Positions 43,173-50,655 of a DNA stretch of 64,000 nt are shown here, piece by piece. The translations under genes and the position numbers were made by a program. Each line of letters starts with the position of its first letter. The first letter of the stretch is position 1. The notes below the pieces were generated by a model, which saw only the letters and a list, made by a program, of their open reading frames with translations, was not told the origin of the DNA and made no database searches. Origin of the DNA: Aquibacillus halophilus (GTDB taxonomy: Bacteria; Bacillota; Bacilli; Bacillales; Amphibacillaceae). The stretch spans positions 62,001 through 126,000 of the forward strand of contig NZ_WJNG01000009.1 of the NCBI RefSeq assembly GCF_009649745.1. The letters are read 5' to 3'.

Positions 43173-44123
43173 ATGAATGCAGTTTTTAATAAAGAATGGG
43201 TGATTCATGTGATTGAAACACTATGGACGTTAGCTATTATATTCATTGGATTGTTGTCGGCTACAATTGTATTGGTTGTTTTGAAAAAACAACAGCGTAC
43301 CAAGGATTTTTCTGGTATCCTGCTCCGTGTTAAAACATGGTGGGGGATGTTCGTAGTTTTTTGTTTTGCAACCTTATTTAACCCTGTTGTTTCCTTACTA
43401 TCGATAATGGTCTTATGCTATTTTTCATTGAAAGAGTATTTCTCAATGATTAAGTCAAAGAAATCCGACAGGCGCTTGTATCTCTGGTGTTATTTAGTAA
43501 TTCCAGTTCAGTTTTATTGGATTTACATTGGTTGGTACGGAATGTTTATAGTGTTCATCCCTGTTTACGTTTTTTTATTCTTGCCTTTACCCAGGATTAT
43601 TAATAAGGGGACTTTGGGTTTTCTTCGTTCTGTTAGTACGACACAATGGGGATTAATGCTGATGGTGTTCGGATTAAGTCATCTAGCATACTATCAATTT
43701 GCATCTCCAGAGTTTGGATCGAGTCTAGTATTATTCCTAATCGTTCTAACCCAGTTGAATGACGTCGCACATTATCTGATATCCTTATATTTTGGTCGAA
43801 GAAAGGTTGTTCCTTCGGCAAATCCATATATTACATGGGAAGGCTTCATTGGTGCAATGCTAGTCACAACACTGGTTTCTTACTTTCTTTACCCATTTCT
43901 GACTCCATTTGGGCTCACTTTTGGAATATTATCGGGTGTAATAATTAGTATAGCTGGATACTTAGGATCCCTGACTATTTCAGTTTTAAAGCGAGACTTA
44001 CTAATCGATGACAGCAAAAAACTCGAAACACTAAAGGGAAGTTATCTAAATAGGATTGATAGCTTAACCTATACGTCACCAATATTTTTCCACATTATTA
44101 GGTACTATTTTGAATTTATGTGA
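43173..44123 (+). CDS. CdsA-like phosphatidate cytidylyltransferase family protein
   Basis: A 316-residue membrane protein with eight or so helices. Near the C-terminus it carries the CdsA signature in the form SLTISVLKRDLLIDDSKKL and LNRIDSL, and earlier NPYITWEGFIGA, as in CDP-diacylglycerol synthases (CTP + phosphatidate). The housekeeping cdsA normally lies with ispU/dxr, so this is probably a second, specialised copy. The start is uncertain: the ATG at 43173 has no good ribosome site, and an upstream extension would overlap the divergent gene. Confidence 0.8.
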   Translation: MNAVFNKEWVIHVIETLWTLAIIFIGLLSATIVLVVLKKQQRTKDFSGILLRVKTWWGMFVVFCFATLFNPVVSLLSIMVLCYFSLKEYFSMIKSKKSDRRLYLWCYLVIPVQFYWIYIGWYGMFIVFIPVYVFLFLPLPRIINKGTLGFLRSVSTTQWGLMLMVFGLSHLAYYQFASPEFGSSLVLFLIVLTQLNDVAHYLISLYFGRRKVVPSANPYITWEGFIGAMLVTTLVSYFLYPFLTPFGLTFGILSGVIISIAGYLGSLTISVLKRDLLIDDSKKLETLKGSYLNRIDSLTYTSPIFFHIIRYYFEFM

Positions 44124-44124
44124 A

Positions 44125-44167
44125 ATTAAAAGCCACCTGAAATCAACTATTTCAGGTGGCTTTTAAT
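44125..44167. terminator. Bidirectional terminator
   Basis: ATTAAAAGCCACCTGAAAT-CAACT-ATTTCAGGTGGCTTTTAAT: perfect 19-bp stem between convergent genes. Confidence 0.95.
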
Positions 44168-44170
44168 TCT

Positions 44171-45241
44171 CTAATTGTTCCCGTGTGATTCTTTTGAAAG
44201 TTTTTTTCGATCTGTGGCTGTTGGAGGTTCTTCTAGCAATCCAAGATTTATCATAAGGTTTATACCTTCGTTTGCGTATTTTCCAATATCCGCTGTAAGT
44301 GTAACAAATTGGCTATGTAAATCATGCCTCATTATTTTAGATACAGCTAATCCATAATTCGAAATGCCAATAGCATTAGCAAGTGCTGTATGATAAAGCA
44401 TTAACTTATCAGAAAAGGGAGGGGTAGTAGAATCTGTGATATGTGCATCCATTAAACTTGGAGCAGGCAAGTCATCAGCAAGTAGGAAGGAACCTAATTG
44501 TTTGATTTGTGTATCTGCTACCTGGGCGCCATCCTGGAAATATTCCCTTAGTTTAGCTGATGCTGCAACCTGACTAAATGCTAGCATCATCGCTTTTCCT
44601 AATGTATTTGTATTAATATTAACTTGTATATGTTTAATCTCTAACCCTGTTAATGGTCTAAGCTTGCCTGCTATAGCCGAAATGAATGTTTTCTTTTCAA
44701 CAAAATCTACCTTCTTCGGGTAAGGAATAGTAGGTGGGAAAGTATTCATCCCTTTTGAAAGTAATAGATGCAATCCCTTTTCATAGGTGATTACTGTATC
44801 ATCGATGCACATTTTAAAGTAATCGACAATGTCTTGTCTTGACGAACTCGATAGTGCACTTCCATAAGTCATCAAACCTGCTCTTGACATTTCTGTAATA
44901 TAAAAAACCATAAATATATCACTGAAAAGCCGCGGTGCATCTTTTCTAACATCCTGTTCTCCAAAGCCAACAGGTACAGGAATCTTTTCCTTTAAATAAA
45001 TTTCTTTAATCATTTGTACGTGTTTGCTTGATGTAGCTAAGGCATATTCAAGAAAATCTTTTATTTCATCGTCTTGGACAACCTGAAGGTGATGTTCAAA
45101 AACACAACTAAATAAGGAGTCACCGAGATAGTTTGCAAATAAATCTCCTAGTTCAGATGACACCAACTTTTTATTTTGTTGGTGTTCTCGAATTTTCTCA
45201 AGTGTGTCTTTATCCACATGCGTTGAGGCATCCTTGTCCAT
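44171..45241 (-). CDS. DUF3231 family protein
   Basis: A 356-residue soluble, helical protein made of two related halves, each resembling a ferritin-like four-helix bundle: ELGDLFANYLGDSLFSCVFEHHLQVVQDDEIKDFLEYAL in the first and FSQVAASAKLREYFQDG in the second. This duplicated plan is DUF3231, found in spore formers. No enzymatic function is established. AGGAGG lies about 7 bases before the ATG. Confidence 0.87.
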   Translation of the reverse strand: MDKDASTHVDKDTLEKIREHQQNKKLVSSELGDLFANYLGDSLFSCVFEHHLQVVQDDEIKDFLEYALATSSKHVQMIKEIYLKEKIPVPVGFGEQDVRKDAPRLFSDIFMVFYITEMSRAGLMTYGSALSSSSRQDIVDYFKMCIDDTVITYEKGLHLLLSKGMNTFPPTIPYPKKVDFVEKKTFISAIAGKLRPLTGLEIKHIQVNINTNTLGKAMMLAFSQVAASAKLREYFQDGAQVADTQIKQLGSFLLADDLPAPSLMDAHITDSTTPPFSDKLMLYHTALANAIGISNYGLAVSKIMRHDLHSQFVTLTADIGKYANEGINLMINLGLLEEPPTATDRKKLSKESHGNN

Positions 45242-45387
45242 TCTTGTTCCTCCTAAAGTATCCTTTTGAGGTATTATTCGTGAATAGGTTATAAATTATT
45301 AGTTTGTTACTAATATTTTTTAGATTGAAGTTTACAAGAAATTTAGACCATTTTTTGTTCGGCTATTAGCGTGGGAAAAGTCTCTAA

Positions 45388-45429
45388 CTTAAAGTACCCA
45401 CCTGTTAATTAACAGGTGGGTACTTTAAG
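45388..45429. terminator. Perfect palindromic terminator
   Basis: A perfect 42-base palindrome: 21-base arms beginning CTTAAAGTACCCACC and meeting at TTAATTAA. It lies 18 bases behind the OsmC-family stop and serves minus-strand transcription. Confidence 0.85.
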
Positions 45430-45446
45430 CTTAATTATTTTCAGTA

Positions 45447-45917
45447 TCAATATGCTTCAATATCCCAAGTATGTTCGAATGAAACCGCACCCTTTAGGGT
45501 TTGAGCCACTGGACACTTTTTATCAAACACAGATAAGGCTCGCTCAGCTGTTTCTTGTTTTCCATCAGGTACTTTAACATGATAATGACACTTTATTTTA
45601 GTGATTTTTAAAATGCCTTCAGGTGCTTCAATTGTACCTTGAATATCCGCACTTACTTTGTCTGGTGAAGTTGGTATTTTACGCGCTTCCAGCGCGCCAG
45701 AAAGAGTACCAACTAGTCAGCCACCAGCTGCAGCCACAATATGATCTAGTGTTGAAGGGTATTCGACTTCAGTTTCAGTGCCATAGAAATCCTTTACTCC
45801 CCCATGAACACCATAGTACACAGGTTCCTCGAAATCTCCTATATAAGCTTGTCGGATTTTGTTAGCAGTATCCTTTTGAACAATCGTAATTTTTGTTAAT
45901 TCAATTGGGTTACTCAT
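45447..45917 (-). CDS. OsmC-family protein with in-frame UGA at the reactive Cys (candidate selenoprotein)
   Basis: If the UGA at 45719-45717 (codon 67) is read through, the frame is a complete 156-residue OsmC/Ohr-fold protein: MSNPIELTKITIVQ, VYYGVHGGVKDFYG, STLDHIVAAAGG-UGA-LVGTLSGALEARK, then KCHYHVKVPDG and FDKKCPVAQTLKGAVSFE. In this family the position after AAxGG is the reactive cysteine of the first Cys motif, and the second conserved Cys is in KKCPV. OsmC-like thiol peroxidases reduce organic hydroperoxides, and a selenocysteine there would be chemically sensible. A GC-rich hairpin follows the UGA at 26 bases. ATG 45917 follows AAAGGTGG. Alternative: a simple nonsense mutation, leaving a 66-residue fragment. 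Confidence 0.75.
45682..45696 (-). promoter_or_regulatory. Candidate bacterial SECIS hairpin
   Basis: On the transcript CGCGCU-GGA-AGCGCG forms a perfect 6-bp GC-rich stem (plus a G-U pair) with a 3-base loop starting GG. The loop begins 27 bases after the in-frame UGA. A further GUUGGUA / UACCAAC pair encloses it. Stem size, G in the loop and distance all meet the usual bacterial SECIS description. It stands out as a GC-only island in an AT-rich gene. Confidence 0.6.
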
Positions 45918-46088
45918 TAACACACCACCTTTTCTTATAGAGTACATTTTCAGAAAATGATATGCAATGATAATGATCTGAGCTTTATTTCATTTGAGAA
46001 CTTAGGCTTTTGGTTTATACTTAACATACCAATTAGTGTTGTAGTATCGTTGTTAGATATTTTATATAAGACAAAGGAGGAGGAAATT

Positions 46089-46808
46089 ATGAGCGATTTG
46101 TTCATTAAAGACGGAAGTGAACCTTTTGTTTTGTTTTCTCATACTCATTTGTTCACTCTGGTGGTCATTCTCGTTATTTGTATTGGGATGTATTTTTTCA
46201 GAGAACAGCTAAGGCAGCGGTTGACAAATAAAATCTTCAGGTATTCATTGGCGATTATTTTGCTCTTTTCTGAAATAAGCTTGATCTGGTGGCAAAGCCA
46301 TATAGGGACTTGGACAGTTAGGTATTCTCTTCCTCTTCACTTAAGTAGTATTTCCTTGTTATTATCTAGTGTCTTATTATTAACAAGAAATTATAAACTA
46401 TTTGAATTTACTTATTTTGCGGGGATAGGAAGTGCTATTCAAGCAATGATTACACCAGACATCCATGCATATACTTTCCCTCACTTTAGATATGTCCATT
46501 TTTTCATCTCCCATGGAGGGATTGTTATTGCTAATATGTTTATGGTGTTCGTTGAAGGATATCGTCCTACTTTCAAATCTATTTTTAAAGCAGTGTTGTA
46601 TTTGAATGGATATGCAGCACTTATTTTTATTATCAATAAAGCTATAGATGGCAATTACATGTATATCATGAGGAAGCCGATTAACCCATCTATCTTCGAC
46701 TATTTAGGTCCGTGGCCAACATATATTCTCTTGCTTGAGGTCATAGCATTAGTTACGTTTTTTCTATTATATTCTCCGTTTTTCTTTGCGAAATATTTCC
46801 GGAAATAA
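46089..46808 (+). CDS. TIGR02206 family membrane protein (YwaF-like)
   Basis: A 239-residue membrane protein with about seven helices. The motifs FVLFSHTHLFTLVVIL, SLPLHLSSISLLLSSVLLL, GSAIQAMITPDIHAYTFPHFRYVHFFISHGGIV and a GPWPTYIL end match the YwaF/TIGR02206 family, conserved in Bacillaceae and of unknown function. ATG 46089 follows GGAGGAGG; a longer frame from 45957 has no ribosome site. Probably monocistronic. Confidence 0.85.
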   Translation: MSDLFIKDGSEPFVLFSHTHLFTLVVILVICIGMYFFREQLRQRLTNKIFRYSLAIILLFSEISLIWWQSHIGTWTVRYSLPLHLSSISLLLSSVLLLTRNYKLFEFTYFAGIGSAIQAMITPDIHAYTFPHFRYVHFFISHGGIVIANMFMVFVEGYRPTFKSIFKAVLYLNGYAALIFIINKAIDGNYMYIMRKPINPSIFDYLGPWPTYILLLEVIALVTFFLLYSPFFFAKYFRK

Positions 46809-46967
46809 ATTAATTAGTTACTGTTACATTCTAAATTTGAAAGTTTTAAAAGTATAGTTACCCAGTATTAACAAAAGTTCTTATATCTGTGTTTTGATTT
46901 TGTAAGTATAATATTGCAAGATTTGGATATTAATTGAGGTGATGATAGATTTAAAAGGGTGATTTCG

Positions 46968-47423
46968 TTGAGTATCAAAGATAAAAATTTGTTTGTAGCT
47001 GCGTTTATTCTTGGATTAGGTTTGCTAGGTGCTATTGATGGAATTGTTTTTCATCAGTTGTTGCAATGGCATCACATGGTACTTAGTACTAATATTCAGC
47101 TGGAGATCCTAACTGATGGTTTCTTTACTGCTGCTTTCTCTGCTTTGCTCATTTGGGGTGGAATTAAAATTTTCAAGGATACCCGAAATGACAAGCTCGG
47201 GTATAATTGGAGTATATTTTTTGGGGGCGTTTTTATTGGTGGTGGGACGTTCAATCTAGTCGAAGGAATCGTTAATCACCATATATTACAGGTCCATCGC
47301 GTAAAACCAACTGCTGAAAATCCTTTAGTCTATGATTTGGCGTTTTTAGCACTGGGCATTTTGCTCATTATTGTTGGATGGATGATTATAAGAAAATCTA
47401 AACAGATTAAAGTAGCGCGTTAG
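46968..47423 (+). CDS. DUF2243 membrane protein
   Basis: A 151-residue protein with four helices. GAIDGIVFHQLLQWHHM and NLVEGIVNHHILQVHRVKP carry conserved paired histidines, the mark of DUF2243; these could bind a metal or haem within the membrane. Start: TTG 46968, 7 bases after AAGGGTG, is preferred to a GTG at 46959 that overlaps that site. It is followed 3 bases later by an exported-protein gene, so the two form an operon. Confidence 0.82.
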   Translation: MSIKDKNLFVAAFILGLGLLGAIDGIVFHQLLQWHHMVLSTNIQLEILTDGFFTAAFSALLIWGGIKIFKDTRNDKLGYNWSIFFGGVFIGGGTFNLVEGIVNHHILQVHRVKPTAENPLVYDLAFLALGILLIIVGWMIIRKSKQIKVAR

Positions 47424-47426
47424 AAG

Positions 47427-47888
47427 ATGAAAAAGGTGAAAAGTTTTCTAAGTTTCTTAGCCTTATTTTTGATATTATTTATTTACTTTATAAATCAGAA
47501 TCAACACATGCATTCATCTTCGACTGGGATGGATCATGATCAAGTACATATTCCAGAAGGATATTTAATTCCTTCAGTCGAAATTTTGGTTCAACAAGAT
47601 CAGTCAGCTACCTGGCTTTTAAAATTGGAAGTTAAGAACTTTGAATTTGCCCCCGAGAAAGTGGGAGATAATCTAGAAAGTTATAATGAGGGTCACGCCC
47701 ATCTCTTTATAAATGGCATTAAAATAAATCGTTTATATGGGGAGTATTATAACCTGGGATCGCTTAAACCAGGGGAAAAAGAAATAAAAGTTTCACTTCA
47801 TTCCAATAATCATGGAGCCTTGGTAGTTAAGGGGAATAGGATTGAAGATAGTACGCTTGTAAAGGTTCCTTCCTTCATTATCAAGTAA
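47427..47888 (+). CDS. Exported or membrane-anchored protein paired with DUF2243
   Basis: A 153-residue protein with an N-terminal signal or anchor (SFLSFLALFLILFIYFINQN), a His/Met-rich stretch after it (NQHMHSSSTGMDHDQVH) that could bind copper, and a beta-rich domain with NEGHAHLFINGIKINRLYGEYYNLGSLKPGEKEIKVSLHSNNH. It resembles small cupredoxin-like or copper-chaperone-like extracellular domains, but I do not recognise the family. Three bases after the DUF2243 stop; translation is probably coupled. Confidence 0.72.
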   Translation: MKKVKSFLSFLALFLILFIYFINQNQHMHSSSTGMDHDQVHIPEGYLIPSVEILVQQDQSATWLLKLEVKNFEFAPEKVGDNLESYNEGHAHLFINGIKINRLYGEYYNLGSLKPGEKEIKVSLHSNNHGALVVKGNRIEDSTLVKVPSFIIK

Positions 47889-47891
47889 AAT

Positions 47892-47929
47892 AAAAAGCCT
47901 AACTTCTCTTGAAGGGAAGATAGGCTTTT
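47892..47929. terminator. Convergent terminator
   Basis: AAAAAGCCTA-A-CTTC / GAAG-A-TAGGCTTTT between the DUF2243 operon and the ABC-F gene. Confidence 0.88.
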
Positions 47930-47934
47930 AATAG

Positions 47935-49491
47935 TTAAAATGCTTTTGTAGTCCAATTTTCACAGTTCCACACGTCAGTGACAACACCGTCGTAGAAGTC
48001 AGGCTCGTGTGAGATAAGAAGAACACTTCCTTTATATTCCTTAAGTGCTCGTTTTAATTCAGCTTTTGCATCAACGTCTAGGTGATTGGTTGGCTCATCT
48101 AGCACTAGCAAATTTGTTTCACTATTGATTAATTTACATAGTCGTACCTTTGCTTTCTCTCCACCACTTAGTACTTGCACCTTACTTTCAATATGTTTTC
48201 TTGTAAGGCCGCACTTTGCTAAGGAAGAACGAACTTCCTGTTGGGTTAGGTGAGGAAACTCGTCCCAGATCTCTTCGATACATGTGTTTTTGCTTGTTTC
48301 CTTTAGTTCTTGTTCGAAGTAGCCAAGATGCAGATGCTCACCCTGCTGGACAGAACCTGATATAGGATTGATTTCTCCAAGAATACTTCGAAGTAAAGTG
48401 GTTTTCCCGATGCCATTTGCTCCCGATAGGGCAATTTTTTGTCCGCGTTCCATTGCTAAATCAAGCGGTCTTGATAGGGGTTCATCATATCCAATTACGA
48501 GATCCTTTGTTTCAAACAAGTATTTACCAGGCGTTCTTGCTTGTTTAAAACGAAATTGTGGTTTCGGTTTTTCAGCATCTAGTTCGATTATATCCATCTT
48601 ATCCAATTTTTTCTGACGTGACATTGCCATTTTACTCGTTGCCGCGTTGGCTTTATTTCTTGCCACAAAGTCTTTTAGGTTGGATATTTCCTTTTGTTGC
48701 TTTTTATGAGCTGATGCTAATTGCTGCTTTCTCATTTCGTAAACACGTAAGAATTCATTGTGATCACCTGGATAACGTGTTACTTCTTGATTTTCCATAT
48801 GATAGATTAAATTAACAACACTATTTAAAAATGGAATATCATGGGAAACTAAAATGAAAGCATGATCGTATTGTAATAGGTAATTCCTTAACCATTCAAT
48901 ATGTTCGACATCAAGGTAGTTTGTTGGCTCATCAAGTAATAGAATATCTGGTTTTTCTAATAACAACTTGGCAAGCAACACTTTTGTTCGTTGTCCACCA
49001 CTTAAGTCGTTAACGTCACGGTCCAAGCCAAATTCATTTAGCCCAAGACCATTAGCAACTTCTTCAACTTTTGCATCAATCATATAGAAATCATTGTTTG
49101 TGAGGGAATCTTGCATACGACCAGTTTCTTCAAGAAGTTGTTCCAATTCTTCTGGTTCGACTTCACCCATTTTCCCAAACAGACTATTCATATCTTCCTC
49201 GATATCATACAAGTATTTAAAGGCTGTCCTTAGCACATCTCTAATTGTCATGCCTTGCTTTAGATCGGTATGTTGATCTAAGTAACCAATCCTTGTATTT
49301 TTAGACCATTCAACTTTACCTGCATCAGGATCTAGTTTGCCGGTGATAATATTCATAAAAGTGGATTTACCTTCGCCATTAGCTCCGATAAGCCCAATAT
49401 GTTCCCCTGCTAACAAACGAAATGATACGTCATCAAAGATGGCTCGATCGCCAAATCCGTGACTTAAATTACTAACCGATAGTAAACTCAT
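47935..49491 (-). CDS. yfmM: ABC-F family ATPase (YfmM-like)
   Basis: A 518-residue protein with two ABC ATPase domains and no membrane segment. First domain: Walker A GANGEGKST, signature LSGGQRT, Walker B ILLLDEPTNYLD. Second: Walker A GANGIGKTT, signature LSGGEKAK, Walker B LLVLDEPTNHLD. The charged linker between them (KKQQKEISNLKDFVARNKANAATSKMAMSRQKK) is the P-site tRNA interaction motif of ABC-F translation factors. Length and sequence match B. subtilis YfmM. It acts at the ribosome to relieve stalling; a resistance role is possible but not shown. Confidence 0.9.
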   Translation of the reverse strand: MSLLSVSNLSHGFGDRAIFDDVSFRLLAGEHIGLIGANGEGKSTFMNIITGKLDPDAGKVEWSKNTRIGYLDQHTDLKQGMTIRDVLRTAFKYLYDIEEDMNSLFGKMGEVEPEELEQLLEETGRMQDSLTNNDFYMIDAKVEEVANGLGLNEFGLDRDVNDLSGGQRTKVLLAKLLLEKPDILLLDEPTNYLDVEHIEWLRNYLLQYDHAFILVSHDIPFLNSVVNLIYHMENQEVTRYPGDHNEFLRVYEMRKQQLASAHKKQQKEISNLKDFVARNKANAATSKMAMSRQKKLDKMDIIELDAEKPKPQFRFKQARTPGKYLFETKDLVIGYDEPLSRPLDLAMERGQKIALSGANGIGKTTLLRSILGEINPISGSVQQGEHLHLGYFEQELKETSKNTCIEEIWDEFPHLTQQEVRSSLAKCGLTRKHIESKVQVLSGGEKAKVRLCKLINSETNLLVLDEPTNHLDVDAKAELKRALKEYKGSVLLISHEPDFYDGVVTDVWNCENWTTKAF

Positions 49492-49869
49492 AATTAAAAC
49501 ACCTTTTCCTTTAATAAGTTCAGACTTTACCTATTATAAAGGTGATTCAACAAAAGTGGTAGAGGATAACGAAAAGTTTATTAAGAAGAAACTTCCAATC
49601 CAGTGTTTGTGAAGGTTAAGGGTGGTTTTTTTGATGAATAAATTCAGAAATGAATTAGGGAATGGTGAAATTATATCTTAGCCAAGGTCATGACTGCTAG
49701 AAGTCCAGACTAAAAATTACTAATAATAGTGAGCTCTCCTAGAACTAGATTCGCTCGATATATTAATAGATATATTTAAATTTAATTCTACAGTTTAGGG
49801 TGATTTTACACTACTAACGCAAAATCTAATATACTAGAGCTAGTTTTATAATTAAAACTTGCATCAAAC

Positions 49870-49927
49870 TTAAGAAATTCTTAAGAATTATAGTAACCGA
49901 ATATTAAGAAATGTAGTTTAGTATAAA
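49870..49927 (+). promoter_or_regulatory. Three TTAAGAA repeats before a two-component operon
   Basis: TTAAGAA occurs at 49870, 49881 and 49904, i.e. spaced 11 and 23 bases, about one and two helical turns, as for OmpR-family regulators. A TATAAA at 49922-49927 could be the -10 element, with no good -35, which fits an activated, self-regulated promoter. The rest of the gap 49492-49869 has no gene I can support. Confidence 0.5.
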
Positions 49928-49962
49928 AATATAGAAGAGGCTTAATAGAAAGTTGGGTGGAA

Positions 49963-50655
49963 ATGGATAATTATTATGTACTAGTAGTAGATGATGAAAA
50001 GGAAATCCGAGACGGTATTGAAATTTACCTGAAAAATGAAGGAGTCACCGTTTTAAAGGCCAAGGATGGAATCGATGCATTGGAGATTTTAAATGAACAC
50101 CAGGTCCATCTGATTATTTTAGATATTATGATGCCTAGACTCGATGGAATTTCTGCCACATATAAAATTCGAGAAAAGAAAAACATTCCAATTATAATTT
50201 TGAGTGCTAAAGCTGAGGACACAGATAAGATATTAGGCCTTCAGGTAGGGGCAGATGACTACATAACTAAACCATTTAATCCCATGGAGCTTGTGGCGCG
50301 TGTGAAATCTCAATTAAGAAGGTATGTAACGTTCGGTACATATGAAGGAATAAACAAAGTAATTGATTTAAATGGTCTTACATTAGAAAAATCCGCAAAA
50401 GAAGTCACCGTTCATGGAGAAACGGTTAAGCTTACGCCAATTGAATATAAGATTGTTGAGCTACTTATGACAAATGCCGGTCGGGTGTTCTCAATTAATG
50501 AAATTTATGAGCAGGTCTGGAATGAGCCTTGCTATAATGCTGAAAATACTGTAGCAGTCCACATCCGCAAAATTCGTGAAAAAATAGAAATAGACCCGAA
50601 AAATCCAAGATATCTAAAGGTGGTATGGGGCATTGGCTACAAAATGGAAAAGTAA
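49963..50655 (+). CDS. OmpR/VanR-type response regulator
   Basis: A 230-residue regulator. The receiver has the acidic pocket VVDDEKE, phospho-acceptor D54 in LIILDIMMPRLDG, and K of ITKPFNPMELVARV. The C-terminal winged helix ends VWNEPCYNAENTVAVHIRKIREKIE and VVWGIGYKMEK, like VanR. The ATG at 49963 is chosen over GTG 49957. The kinase gene starts inside its last codons (23-base overlap), so both are co-translated. Three upstream TTAAGAA repeats may be its own sites. Confidence 0.9.
   Translation: MDNYYVLVVDDEKEIRDGIEIYLKNEGVTVLKAKDGIDALEILNEHQVHLIILDIMMPRLDGISATYKIREKKNIPIIILSAKAEDTDKILGLQVGADDYITKPFNPMELVARVKSQLRRYVTFGTYEGINKVIDLNGLTLEKSAKEVTVHGETVKLTPIEYKIVELLMTNAGRVFSINEIYEQVWNEPCYNAENTVAVHIRKIREKIEIDPKNPRYLKVVWGIGYKMEK

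Noticed and set aside
45623-45865. Plus-strand frame of 80 codons opposite the OsmC-family gene
   Set aside because: It is the antisense of a conserved gene, has no ribosome site and an unlikely composition.
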